Positions 1-6,175 of a stretch of DNA of 11,260 nucleotides are shown here, in pieces. Each line of letters opens with the position of its first letter. The first letter of the stretch is position 1. Location of the stretch: the NCBI GenBank assembly GCA_003243255.1, contig QFQM01000140.1, forward strand, positions 1-11,260. The letters are read 5' to 3'. Below the pieces are notes generated by a model. The model had not been told where the DNA came from. It saw nothing but the letters and a program-made list of their open reading frames with translations, and did no database searches. This stretch comes from Flavobacterium psychrophilum (GTDB lineage: Bacteria > Bacteroidota > Bacteroidia > Flavobacteriales > Flavobacteriaceae). A program made the position numbers and the translations under genes.

Positions 1-36
1 ATGATCTCAGACTGTCAGTGAACTACTTCGTTATTG
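1..36 (-). promoter_or_regulatory. Putative rRNA operon leader with boxA-like element
   Basis: Read leftward, the sequence downstream of the promoter at 42-73 contains GTTCACTGACA (positions 23 to 13). This resembles the conserved GTTCwTTGACA segment found in 16S rRNA leaders of Bacteroidota, which occupies the place of a boxA antitermination signal. There is no open reading frame or start codon context here, fitting a stable RNA transcript. The 16S gene itself would lie to the left of the window. The match to the leader is from memory of the family and not from an alignment, so the assignment is an inference. Confidence 0.45.
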
Positions 37-41
37 CGAGT

Positions 42-73
42 GCAAAAGTAGCGCCTTTTTCCACTTCCGCAAA
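42..73 (-). promoter_or_regulatory. Strong leftward Bacteroidota promoter, probably of an rrn operon
   Basis: On the minus strand TTTG (73-70) is separated by 19 bp from TACTTTTGC (50-42), a full match to the Bacteroidota sigma-ABfr pattern TTTG / TAnnTTTG at the preferred spacing. The expected start point is near position 35. Upstream, about positions 74 to 112 form an A-rich run on the transcribed strand, like an UP element. A near-consensus promoter with an A-tract and a non-coding leader points to a stable RNA operon, most likely rRNA. The promoter elements are seen directly; the identity of the transcript is inferred. Confidence 0.65.
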
Positions 74-297
74 CTTTAATCAACCTTTTTTTTACTTTAT
101 TTTAACCTTTATCCTTAACTCGCTGATATGCGCCATTTTGGACACGAAAGTTTTTTCAATGTTTTTTACTTCATCAAGCAGCTAACATGAAAAATTCGTA
201 AAATGGGCAGCCTGACGACCTATATCCTTAAAAAATATGCAGGCAAAACAGCGGTTTATAGAGTAATTTTTAAAGTCACATACTATTATAGATGCAA
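74..297. other. Intergenic stretch with no recognisable gene
   Basis: Between the leftward promoter near the edge and the permease terminator there is about 220 bp of A/T-rich DNA. It contains no open reading frame with convincing coding character, no tRNA-like cloverleaf, and no second TAnnTTTG box at proper spacing. The first 40 bp are probably the UP-like A-tract of the promoter. Nothing can be assigned to the rest. Confidence 0.5.
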
Positions 298-320
298 AAA
301 TCCCGAACATGTCGGGATTT
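298..320 (-). terminator. Rho-independent terminator of the permease gene
   Basis: A 9-bp perfect stem, AAATCCCGA (298-306) with TCGGGATTT (312-320), encloses a 5-nt loop. Read leftward it is followed by a T-tract ending near position 296. It lies 22 bp past the stop codon of the permease gene and should end that transcript before it reaches the promoter at the left edge. Confidence 0.8.
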
Positions 321-342
321 ATATAGTATAAAGAGTCTGCAT

Positions 343-1578
343 TTAATCAAATCGAAGTGCTTTTACCGGAGATATCTTTGTAATAATATATGAAGGGATC
401 AGTAAAAGCGTCACACATATTATTATAGTACCCAGATTAATCAGCAAAATTGCCGGCACATCTATCGCTACGGGCGCAACTGTTACATAATAATTTTCAG
501 GAGGAAGTTTAATTACACCGAAATATTTCTGGATAAGCAGTAAACCTATACTTATTATATTACCCCAAAACAATCCTTTTATTATAAGATAAGCTGCATT
601 ATATAAAAATACTTTTCGTACTGACCAGTTTGATGCCCCCAATGCTTTTAACATACCTACCATTTGTGTTCGCTCTAAAATAAGAACAAGTAATGCCACA
701 ACCATATTAATAGTAGACACCACAATCATGATAATAATAATGACAAGAATATTAGTATCAAATAATTTTAGCCATTCAAAAATATTAAAGTACTTCTCCT
801 GGATCGTCTGGCAATTTAGAGTAGACGGAATCGCATGATATATCTCTTCTCCCTTTTCTTTTATCTGGCTAAAATCATCTATAAAAACTTCGAACGAACC
901 TACCTGCCCGTCTTTCCATTTATTGATACGCTGTACATGGCGAATATCGCCTATCAAATACGTTGCATCAAACTCCTGAAATCCGGAATTGTATATCCCT
1001 ACCAGTTTAAACACCCTCAGGTTCGGCATACCATTGCCTCCTTCTTTCATAAAAAAGGTATTAAACGTATCTCCTACTTTCAGGTTAAGCCTATTGGCCA
1101 GGTATTGCGACAGCAGTACTTCATTATTCAGGTTATGAAGCAGATCCGGCTTACGGCCGTCAATAATATATTCTTCAAGGACATCCCATTTATATTCTTT
1201 GCCCACTCCTTTAAACACAATACCCTCAAAAGCCTGCTCCGTCCTTATAATTCCGGCTTTCGATGCCACTGCCTGAACATGATTAATACCACTTACAGTT
1301 TTAAACTTAGGATAAAAATCCTGATGTATTGATAAAGGTTCGACGCTAACCTCAGATTGGTTGTCGTCAAAATTTGAAATAATTACGTGGCCGTTGAATG
1401 CAGATACTTTTTCACGTATCTTATCCTGCAGCCCTACTCCTGTTGCAATGGCTATTACCATCATGATAATTCCAACAGCAATCGCAATAATGGCTATTTT
1501 TATTATTGGTGCAGATATACTACTTTTATGGTTCTTTGATTTAACCAGCCTTCGGGCTATGAAATATTCTAAATTCAA
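343..1578 (-). CDS. LolC/LolE-type ABC transporter permease (FtsX family)
   Basis: This 411-residue inner-membrane protein has the layout of lipoprotein-releasing LolC/LolE permeases (about 400 residues). Transmembrane segment 1 is at about 26-49, a large periplasmic domain follows at about 50-274, and segments 2 to 4 are at about 275-301, 327-350 and 374-399. The cytoplasmic motif ERTQMVGMLKALGAS (302-316) is the family's contact with the LolD ATPase, and the C terminus ISPVKALRFD is typical of FtsX-like permeases. Its expected role is to extract lipoproteins from the inner membrane for delivery to the outer membrane. No ATPase gene is adjacent. The start codon is TTG: an in-frame TAA lies at 1596-1594, no ATG lies between, and the next ATG is residue 39, inside segment 1. 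MNLEYFIARR also looks like a normal family N terminus. The start is 7 bp from the divergent namZ start. The assignment to the Lol system rather than another FtsX-like exporter is not certain. Confidence 0.85.
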   Translation of the reverse strand: MNLEYFIARRLVKSKNHKSSISAPIIKIAIIAIAVGIIMMVIAIATGVGLQDKIREKVSAFNGHVIISNFDDNQSEVSVEPLSIHQDFYPKFKTVSGINHVQAVASKAGIIRTEQAFEGIVFKGVGKEYKWDVLEEYIIDGRKPDLLHNLNNEVLLSQYLANRLNLKVGDTFNTFFMKEGGNGMPNLRVFKLVGIYNSGFQEFDATYLIGDIRHVQRINKWKDGQVGSFEVFIDDFSQIKEKGEEIYHAIPSTLNCQTIQEKYFNIFEWLKLFDTNILVIIIIMIVVSTINMVVALLVLILERTQMVGMLKALGASNWSVRKVFLYNAAYLIIKGLFWGNIISIGLLLIQKYFGVIKLPPENYYVTVAPVAIDVPAILLINLGTIIICVTLLLIPSYIITKISPVKALRFD

Positions 1579-1585
1579 CTGACTT

Positions 1586-2839
1586 ATGGTATCTTATTCG
1601 TTGTTCAAAAATACATTTTTATTCTCATTTATACTGATGGCGGCTTGCGGAAATTCAATACAGCCAAAAGTTGAAAGCCAAAAGTCCAAAGTTGCTATTG
1701 AAAACACATCAAATGCAGCACCTGTAAACGCCCCAATTAAAACCGGCGCAGATAATTTTGAGCAATACCTTCCTCTATTAAGGAATAAAAAAACCGGAGT
1801 TGTTACCAATCAAACCGGAATTGTAAGCCTTGATAATGGCAATGCTATATCGGTTGTTGATTTTTTGATTGACAAAAACATCGATATCAAAAAAATTTAC
1901 GCTCCCGAACATGGTTTCCGGGGAACAGCTGATGCCGGCGAACTAATAAAAGACGGCAAAGACACCAAAACAGGATTGCCCATAATTTCGCTTTATGGAA
2001 ACAATAAGAAACCTAAACCGGAACAATTAAAAGATATTGATGTTTTGGTTTTTGACCTTCAGGATGTGGGTGCACGCTTTTACACGTATATCTCTTCACT
2101 TCATTATATTATGGAGGCCTGTGCCGAAGAAGGCATAACTCTAATAGTTCTGGACAGGCCAAATCCAAACGGAAGTATTATTGATGGCCCAATACTTGAA
2201 AAAGAGAATACAAGTTTTGTGGGAATGCATACTATACCTGTTCTTCACGGAATGACTATTGGAGAATATGCCAAAATGATCAACGGAGAAAAGTGGCTGA
2301 AAAATGGTGTAGAATGCAAGCTTACTGTAATTCCATGCACAAATTACAAAAGGGATATGTTTTACGGCCTTCCGGTAAAACCATCACCAAACTTACCAAA
2401 TGACCAGTCCATAAACCTTTATGCCAGCCTATGTTTTTTCGAAGGAACAAACGTGAGTTTAGGCAGAGGCACAAACAAACAGTTTCAGATCTATGGATCT
2501 CCTTCCCTTCCAAAAGAAAAATTCAGTTTCAGTTTTACTCCGGAACCTAATGAAGGTGCAAAAGAACCGCCTCTTAAGGGTAAATTATGTTATGGTGAAG
2601 ATTTGTCAAAAGCTCCAAAAGTAAAACAACTTGAACTGAAATGGCTGATTAAAGCTTATAATAGCACTGAGGATAAATCCAAATTCTTCATCCCTTTCTT
2701 TACAAAACTTGCCGGTACAACAAAACTCCAGCAACAAATAGAAAGCGGTATGAGTGAAGATGCAATAAGAAAATCCTGGGAGTCAGGGTTGTCAAAATTT
2801 AAAATAATGCGTAAAAAATATCTCATCTACTCAGAGTAG
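1586..2839 (+). CDS. namZ: NamZ-like exo-beta-N-acetylmuramidase lipoprotein (DUF1343, GH171)
   Basis: The protein has 417 residues. NamZ enzymes release terminal MurNAc from the non-reducing end of peptidoglycan fragments and act in cell-wall turnover and recycling. Family hallmarks seen are GVVTNQTGIVS (71-81), IYAPEHGFRG (104-113, carrying the EHG proposed for the active site), VFDLQDVGARFYTY (155-168), LDRPNPNG (189-196), EGTNVSLGRGT (286-296) and YGEDLS (336-341). The N terminus is a lipoprotein signal: a hydrophobic run followed by LMAAC with Cys21, so it is probably membrane-anchored facing the periplasm or exported to the outer membrane. A polar linker of about 30 residues separates Cys21 from the catalytic domain. 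Start ATG 1586 is needed to keep the signal peptide. It is divergent from the permease with only 7 bp between, so its promoter must lie in the permease coding sequence; I found no convincing TAnnTTTG box there. No clear terminator follows, so it may read into the small gene at 2927. No other muropeptide-recycling gene is in the window. Confidence 0.88.
   Translation: MVSYSLFKNTFLFSFILMAACGNSIQPKVESQKSKVAIENTSNAAPVNAPIKTGADNFEQYLPLLRNKKTGVVTNQTGIVSLDNGNAISVVDFLIDKNIDIKKIYAPEHGFRGTADAGELIKDGKDTKTGLPIISLYGNNKKPKPEQLKDIDVLVFDLQDVGARFYTYISSLHYIMEACAEEGITLIVLDRPNPNGSIIDGPILEKENTSFVGMHTIPVLHGMTIGEYAKMINGEKWLKNGVECKLTVIPCTNYKRDMFYGLPVKPSPNLPNDQSINLYASLCFFEGTNVSLGRGTNKQFQIYGSPSLPKEKFSFSFTPEPNEGAKEPPLKGKLCYGEDLSKAPKVKQLELKWLIKAYNSTEDKSKFFIPFFTKLAGTTKLQQQIESGMSEDAIRKSWESGLSKFKIMRKKYLIYSE
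1606..1613 (-). promoter_or_regulatory. Candidate -7 box for the permease gene, inside namZ
   Basis: TATTTTTG on the minus strand matches TAnnTTTG and sits 27 bp upstream of the TTG start, which would give a leader of about 20 nt. It lies within the signal-peptide codons of the divergent gene. No TTG -33 box occurs at 17-23 bp spacing, so the call is weak. Confidence 0.3.
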
Positions 2840-2926
2840 TTCAGCAAATCTTAATGTTTTTACAAAGTGCTTCCATATACAGTTGTTCTTTTGTAATTTT
2901 CAGTATTAATCTAAAAAAAGAACGCC

Positions 2927-3133
2927 ATGAATATTGCAGAAACAGTTGACAACATAATAACCTATATAGTAGACTTTATCGAAAAGATGAAAGGCTATGT
3001 AGATAAAATAATAGAATTTTTCATCGACCTGAGAGACCGTATCGAAGGTTTATTAGAATATATTGATGAAAAGCTACACAGCATAACCGACTTTATTGCG
3101 GATCTGAAACAGCAACATGAGATTGCAGCGTAA
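2927..3133 (+). CDS. Small helical amphipathic protein, unknown function
   Basis: I do not recognise this 68-residue protein. It has no signal peptide and no cysteine. Almost the whole chain is predicted helical, with hydrophobic residues (mostly Ile, Leu, Phe, Tyr) recurring every 3-4 positions between acidic and basic residues, for example DKIIEFFIDLRDRIEGLLEY. This pattern suits an amphipathic helix or coiled coil that lies on a membrane or lipid surface or self-associates. The start ATG is preceded by an A-rich run (CTAAAAAAAGAACGCC) rather than a Shine-Dalgarno sequence. It follows namZ by 87 bp and ends in a strong terminator, which supports real expression, either from its own weak promoter or by read-through from namZ. 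No homologue can be named from memory, so the gene call rests on helical periodicity and context. Confidence 0.65.
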   Translation: MNIAETVDNIITYIVDFIEKMKGYVDKIIEFFIDLRDRIEGLLEYIDEKLHSITDFIADLKQQHEIAA

Positions 3134-3136
3134 AAT

Positions 3137-3376
3137 TTAAGGCCTTCCCTCTCCGGAAGGCTTTTTATTTTTAATACCTTTTACAGACTTGACCAACGCC
3201 CTGTTTACAAAGTACAATATTAGCAGTACTATAAAAACCGGTACTGAGAGAAAGACAATCTCTCCTAGTTTATCTCCAAAGCTGGTTTTAACAACTCTGC
3301 TATTTATAAAAAACAATCCGGTGGCTATCAATATCGATACTACCGCAAGAACAAATATTTTTCTGAATGCTTTCAT
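3137..3376 (-). CDS. Small two-helix membrane protein, unknown function
   Basis: This is a 79-residue protein with two hydrophobic segments, about residues 7-26 (FVLAVVSILIATGLFFI) and 40-60 (IVFLSVPVFIVLLILYFV), joined by a short polar loop. It ends in a Lys-rich tail (KSVKGIKNKKPSGEGRP) that probably stays in the cytoplasm. No family is recognised. The ATG at 3376 is 4 bp after the stop of the VOC gene, so it is almost certainly the last gene of the leftward operon that begins with the CxxCxxCC protein. Its stop codon is 3 bp from that of the convergent small helical gene, and its last codons form the stem of that gene's terminator. Confidence 0.6.
   Translation of the reverse strand: MKAFRKIFVLAVVSILIATGLFFINSRVVKTSFGDKLGEIVFLSVPVFIVLLILYFVNRALVKSVKGIKNKKPSGEGRP
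3142..3170 (+). terminator. Rho-independent terminator after the small helical gene
   Basis: GCCTTCC (3142-3148) pairs with GGAAGGC (3155-3161) around a 6-nt loop, followed by CTTTTTATTTTT. It starts 9 bp after the small gene's stop codon. The hairpin sits inside the last codons of the convergent membrane-protein gene, encoding part of its GEGRP tail. Read leftward, only a weak T-run follows the stem, so it is best as a rightward terminator. Confidence 0.8.
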
Positions 3377-3380
3377 AGTC

Positions 3381-3746
3381 TTATTCTATTTCCTGCCCAA
3401 ATTGCAGCAGGTAACCATTGTTATCATAAATTGCAAACTCTCGCATGCCATATTCAAAGCTTTCTAACTCATAGCATACCCTGCATTTGTCTTTCCACGA
3501 GTTCCATAACTCATCTACATTATCAGTCACTATATAAAATGAGCCCGTAAAAACAGGAGCTTCAAATGGAATGTGATCATTCGGATATGACAGCATTATC
3601 TCTATAGTGTCTTTCTGAAGAGATACCCATCCCCAGGCTTCTTCAAAAGCAGCACATGTAAAACCCAGAACTTCGGTATAAAATTTAACCGTATCGTTTA
3701 GCTGCTTTGTATACAGCATTGGTTTCAAAGAAGTAAACTCTGGCAT
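3381..3746 (-). CDS. VOC (glyoxalase/bleomycin-resistance fold) protein
   Basis: The 121-residue protein has the vicinal-oxygen-chelate pattern: LKPMLYTKQLNDTVKFYTEV at the start (beta strand, then the helix with FYxxxLGF) and MREFAIYDNNGYLLQFGQ at the end, with two beta-alpha-beta-beta-beta modules over about 5-55 and 60-121. The usual metal ligands are not evident: the first strand lacks the common His, and the last strand has LLQFGQ where glyoxalase I has a Glu. It therefore looks more like the ligand-binding bleomycin-resistance type than a metalloenzyme. I place the start at ATG 3746 because MPEFTSLKPMLYT is a normal family N terminus; an in-frame TTG at 3767 would add seven residues with no family counterpart. 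It sits in the operon between the CxxCxxCC gene and the small membrane gene. The substrate is unknown. Confidence 0.8.
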   Translation of the reverse strand: MPEFTSLKPMLYTKQLNDTVKFYTEVLGFTCAAFEEAWGWVSLQKDTIEIMLSYPNDHIPFEAPVFTGSFYIVTDNVDELWNSWKDKCRVCYELESFEYGMREFAIYDNNGYLLQFGQEIE

Positions 3747-3764
3747 AATCGATTTGTTTGGAAA

Positions 3765-3772
3765 CAAAACTA
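3765..3772 (-). promoter_or_regulatory. Possible internal -7 box overlapping the ykgJ-family stop codon
   Basis: TAGTTTTG on the minus strand matches TAnnTTTG and includes the TAG stop of the upstream gene. It lies 18 bp before the preferred VOC start, which would give a leader of about 12 nt. The nearest upstream TTG (3801-3799) is 26 bp away, longer than the usual 17-23, so this would at best be a weak internal promoter. Confidence 0.25.
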
Positions 3773-4273
3773 AACAATTTTCTTTTTCATTTCCTCTACA
3801 ATATTATAGGCGGCCGGACAGATAGCAACATTCTTTAAAGTAAGATTCGATATCTGCTGAAACTTTTTCCTGTCGGTATGCGGAAATTCACGGCATGCTT
3901 TAGGACGAACATCATAGATCATACAATAATTCTCATTGTCCAGAAACGTACAGGGTACACTTTGCAGTACATAATCATTATCTTCATCTACACGAAGATA
4001 CTGTTCTATAAACTGTTGTGGCTTTTGGCGGAAATGTTTAGAAATGCGTTCGATGTCGGCAATGGTAAAAAGCGGACCTGTTGTCTTGCAGCAATTGGCA
4101 CAAGTAAGGCAATCCGTCTTTTTAAACTCTGTATCATGCAGTTCCTGCATAATGTAGTCTAAATTTTTAGGTGCTTTCTTTTTAAGCTTATCAAAAAACT
4201 TTTTGTTTTCGTTATGCTTATCTTTGGCAAGCTTTGGAAGCTGCTTTAAAAAGTTTTCCATCACACGAGGCAT
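3770..4273 (-). CDS. YkgJ/UPF0153-family CxxCxxCC protein
   Basis: This 167-residue cytoplasmic protein belongs to the zinc- or iron-sulfur-binding YkgJ family (PF03692). The cysteine signature is complete: DCLTCANCCK (Cys55, 58, 61, 62), PCTFL (Cys108), NYCMIYDVRPKACREFP (Cys117 and Cys127), plus Cys152. The N-terminal 45 residues are a Lys-rich helical region. The family is widespread, binds a metal or cluster through these cysteines, and has no settled biochemical role. Two starts are possible, ATG 4273 (MPRVMENF) and ATG 4261 (MENF); the second resembles many relatives and both fit the promoter at 4289-4296. It heads a leftward operon, with the next gene beginning within about 25 bp after its stop, and is divergent from the methyltransferase at 4304. 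Confidence 0.85.
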   Translation of the reverse strand: MPRVMENFLKQLPKLAKDKHNENKKFFDKLKKKAPKNLDYIMQELHDTEFKKTDCLTCANCCKTTGPLFTIADIERISKHFRQKPQQFIEQYLRVDEDNDYVLQSVPCTFLDNENYCMIYDVRPKACREFPHTDRKKFQQISNLTLKNVAICPAAYNIVEEMKKKIV

Positions 4274-4288
4274 TTATCAATCATCAGG

Positions 4289-4296
4289 CAAAAGTA
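4289..4296 (-). promoter_or_regulatory. -7 box of the ykgJ-family operon
   Basis: TACTTTTG on the minus strand, followed by C, is a full match to TAnnTTTG(C). It would start transcription near 4283 and give a leader of about 10 nt (to ATG 4273) or 22 nt (to ATG 4261). No TTG lies 17-23 bp upstream; the nearest is 29 bp away. The box sits in the 30-bp gap between divergent start codons, so upstream contacts would fall inside the methyltransferase gene. Confidence 0.5.
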
Positions 4297-4303
4297 TAAA
4301 AAA

Positions 4304-5011
4304 ATGAAAGACCTTTTCGGAAAAGCAATATTAGACTACCAAACCGGGAATACTCCTGAAGACCTCATTACTGAAACTTCAATATCTGAAGAAGACGAAA
4401 TGAGTGTCGCTTATCTTTTCAGGAGCTACAAGGAAATGCCCAGGATTGAAAAGAAAGCACTTCAGCTGGCAAAGGGAAGTGTACTTGATATTGGCTGTGG
4501 AGCCGGTAGTCACTCGCTTTATTTACAGGATGAGAAGAAACTAAACGTGACTTCCATTGATATTTCAGCAAATGCCATTGAGGCATGCAGACTACGCGGA
4601 CTCAGGAATGCAAGGGTGGAAAACATGTTGGATATGGAAGGCGAAAAGTTTGACACCATCCTATTGTTAATGAATGGCACGGGTATCTTTGAAAAACTTT
4701 CGAAGATATCGACTTATTTACAAAAATTAAAGTCCCTTTTGAATGATGGAGGACAGATACTGATAGACTCTTCCGACATCATCTATATGTTTGATGAAGA
4801 TGAAGACGGTGGGAAATGGATTCCCTCAGAAAGTTACTATGGTGAACTGACATTCACGTTAACTTATAAAAACGAAAAAGAAGATACTTTCTCGTGGCTG
4901 TATGTAGATTATAACACGCTACAAAACGCTGCTCATGCCAATGGACTAAACTGTGAGCTGGTAACCGAAGGCGAGCATTATGATTATCTGGCAAAACTCA
5001 CACATTTATAA
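4304..5011 (+). CDS. Class I SAM-dependent methyltransferase
   Basis: This 235-residue protein has the Rossmann methyltransferase core. Motif I is VLDIGCGAGSH (60-70, the glycine loop that holds SAM), the acidic residue ending strand 2 is in TSIDIS (Asp86, for the ribose hydroxyls), and the strand 4 region is FDTILLLMNGTGIFEKL (116-132), followed by LLNDGGQILID (145-155), a typical strand 5. The 45 residues before the core and the acidic patch DEDEDGG (164-170) are not diagnostic. There is no signal peptide, so it is cytoplasmic. The substrate cannot be read from the sequence; the NGTG motif in place of NPPY argues against DNA or glutamine N-methylation. The ATG is 30 bp from the divergent ykgJ-family start, and a clear terminator follows, so it is probably a single-gene unit. 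Confidence 0.85.
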   Translation: MKDLFGKAILDYQTGNTPEDLITETSISEEDEMSVAYLFRSYKEMPRIEKKALQLAKGSVLDIGCGAGSHSLYLQDEKKLNVTSIDISANAIEACRLRGLRNARVENMLDMEGEKFDTILLLMNGTGIFEKLSKISTYLQKLKSLLNDGGQILIDSSDIIYMFDEDEDGGKWIPSESYYGELTFTLTYKNEKEDTFSWLYVDYNTLQNAAHANGLNCELVTEGEHYDYLAKLTHL

Positions 5012-5016
5012 AAAAC

Positions 5017-5046
5017 AAAACCCGGAATAATCCGGGTTTTATTTTT
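5017..5046. terminator. Bidirectional terminator between convergent genes
   Basis: AAAACCCGGA (5017-5026) pairs perfectly with TCCGGGTTTT (5031-5040) around an ATAA loop. Rightward it is followed by ATTTTTTTT, leftward by GTTTTTTATA, so it can end both the methyltransferase transcript and the leftward queE-DUF2059 transcript. It fills nearly all of the 52-bp gap between the two stop codons. Confidence 0.88.
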
Positions 5047-5063
5047 TTTATGCAGACTGCAAA

Positions 5064-5468
5064 TTATTGCATGTACTTCATTAGCATACTTTGTAAACCT
5101 GCTCCCCATTCCTGACCAACAGCATTACCTTTTTCAAAAAGAACTTCAGACTTAGAAGTCAGTTTTTTTCCAGCAGGAGACTCATAAAATTTAATAAGTG
5201 CTTTGATATCATCGTGAGTAAACTCAGTTACATATATATCTGCCATTTTGCTCATAAGATCGTCAAGAGAAGCATTTAGTTCTTTTTTGAAATCAGCTTG
5301 TTTTTCAGCAGGGATATTATTTACAACATCCTTCACTAACAGTTCGAATGTTTTTTTCTGACCGCTCAGGTTAAGAAACTTTACGATATCCTGTTTAAAA
5401 GCTGAATCCTGTGCAAAAGTTACCTGTGCTGCGAAAAGCACTAAAAGCGTTAAAAGTAGTTTTTTCAT
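5064..5468 (-). CDS. Secreted DUF2059-domain protein
   Basis: This is a 134-residue protein with a Sec signal peptide (MKKLLLTLLVLFAAQVTFA, probable cleavage after Ala19 before Gln20), so it should reach the periplasm. The mature part is helical. The segment EFTHDDIKALIKFYESPAGKK (82-102) is the core signature of DUF2059 (PF09832), in which the family's FYxSPxGxK motif is intact. The family has no established function. The ATG lies 18 bp after the queE stop and there is no promoter-like box in that gap, so it is probably co-transcribed with queE, although nothing links the two functions. It ends at the shared bidirectional terminator. Confidence 0.82.
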   Translation of the reverse strand: MKKLLLTLLVLFAAQVTFAQDSAFKQDIVKFLNLSGQKKTFELLVKDVVNNIPAEKQADFKKELNASLDDLMSKMADIYVTEFTHDDIKALIKFYESPAGKKLTSKSEVLFEKGNAVGQEWGAGLQSMLMKYMQ

Positions 5469-5486
5469 ATCGGTATTAATTAGTTA

Positions 5487-6119
5487 CTATGGAATATTAA
5501 GATATTTATGTGTTTGTAAAGATACTCTCCATTTCGGATTATTCATTACATAATCTACAATAAGTGGTGTCATTTCTTCTTTTTTGCTCCACTCCGGCTG
5601 TAGGAACAGTATCGCATTACCGTTTACTTTGGCAGCCTGTTCTTCGGCAAAGATAAAATCGTGCTTATTGTGAATGATAACCTTCAGTTCATGCGCATGA
5701 GCATAAACATCTTCGGTTGGCAATTTAGTCTTTTTGGGAGACAGGCAGATCCAGTCCCAGGTTCCTGATAAAGGATATGCACCGGATGTTTCGATATGAA
5801 CCCTTAAGCCTGCTGCTTTTAGTTTGGACGTAAGTGGCCCCATATCCCAGGTAAGCGGTTCTCCACCGGTTACTACAATGGTTTTGCAATATTTGGCAGC
5901 ATTAGCAACGATAACATCAGTCTCCGTTGGTGGATGAAGTTCGGCATTCCAGCTTTCTTTCACATCGCACCAGTGACAACCTACGTCGCAACCACCTACA
6001 CGGATAAAATATGCCGCCGTACCGGTATGGTAACCCTCACCCTGAATGGTATAGAATTCTTCCATCAGAGGCAGCATCTCTCCTTTTTCAACCTGTATTT
6101 GTATTTCCTTCTTCAGCAT
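5487..6119 (-). CDS. queE: 7-carboxy-7-deazaguanine synthase QueE (radical SAM)
   Basis: QueE converts 6-carboxy-5,6,7,8-tetrahydropterin to 7-carboxy-7-deazaguanine, the ring contraction step of queuosine and 7-deazaguanine biosynthesis, in the cytoplasm. The 210-residue protein shows FYTIQGEGYHTG (22-33), the radical SAM cluster motif CDVGCHWC (Cys44, Cys48, Cys51; CxxxCxxC), the SAM-contact TGGEPL (84-89), HIETSG (108-113) and the conserved C-terminal SLQTHKYLNIP. The length matches the family. The ATG at 6119 gives a normal N terminus; Met15 is an alternative but would trim a conserved lead-in. A promoter lies just upstream at 6138-6172 and the DUF2059 gene follows 18 bp downstream. The other pathway genes (queD, queC, queF) are not in the window. 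Confidence 0.93.
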   Translation of the reverse strand: MLKKEIQIQVEKGEMLPLMEEFYTIQGEGYHTGTAAYFIRVGGCDVGCHWCDVKESWNAELHPPTETDVIVANAAKYCKTIVVTGGEPLTWDMGPLTSKLKAAGLRVHIETSGAYPLSGTWDWICLSPKKTKLPTEDVYAHAHELKVIIHNKHDFIFAEEQAAKVNGNAILFLQPEWSKKEEMTPLIVDYVMNNPKWRVSLQTHKYLNIP

Positions 6120-6137
6120 GATATTTCAAACAGGGTG

Positions 6138-6172
6138 CAAAGATAAGCATTAATCCCTTTATTTTAAGCAAA
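6138..6172 (-). promoter_or_regulatory. Promoter of queE
   Basis: On the minus strand TTTG (6172-6169) is followed after 23 bp by TATCTTTG (6145-6138), matching the Bacteroidota TTTG / TAnnTTTG pattern at the long end of its usual spacing. The predicted start is near 6131, leaving a leader of about 12 nt before the queE ATG. The -33 box abuts the terminator hairpin of the upstream TPR gene. Confidence 0.6.
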
Positions 6173-6175
6173 TAA

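Noticed and set aside
835..1332. Plus-strand open frame of 165 codons opposite the permease
   Set aside because: It lies wholly inside the minus-strand permease, which has clear domain motifs; the antisense translation shows no recognisable family or start context.
1521..1528. TACTTTTA as a possible -7 box for namZ
   Set aside because: The last base differs from TAnnTTTG, and the only TTG nearby is 12 bp upstream, too close for a -33 element.
2827..2839. Palindrome CTACTC-A-GAGTAG at the namZ stop codon
   Set aside because: The loop of one base is too small for a hairpin and no T-tract follows, so it is not a terminator; it is too short to name as an operator.
4219..4226. TATCTTTG on the plus strand, a possible -7 box for the methyltransferase
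   Set aside because: The nearest TTG is only 13 bp upstream, and the box is the complement of common Ala-Lys-Asp codons in the ykgJ-family gene, so chance is likely.
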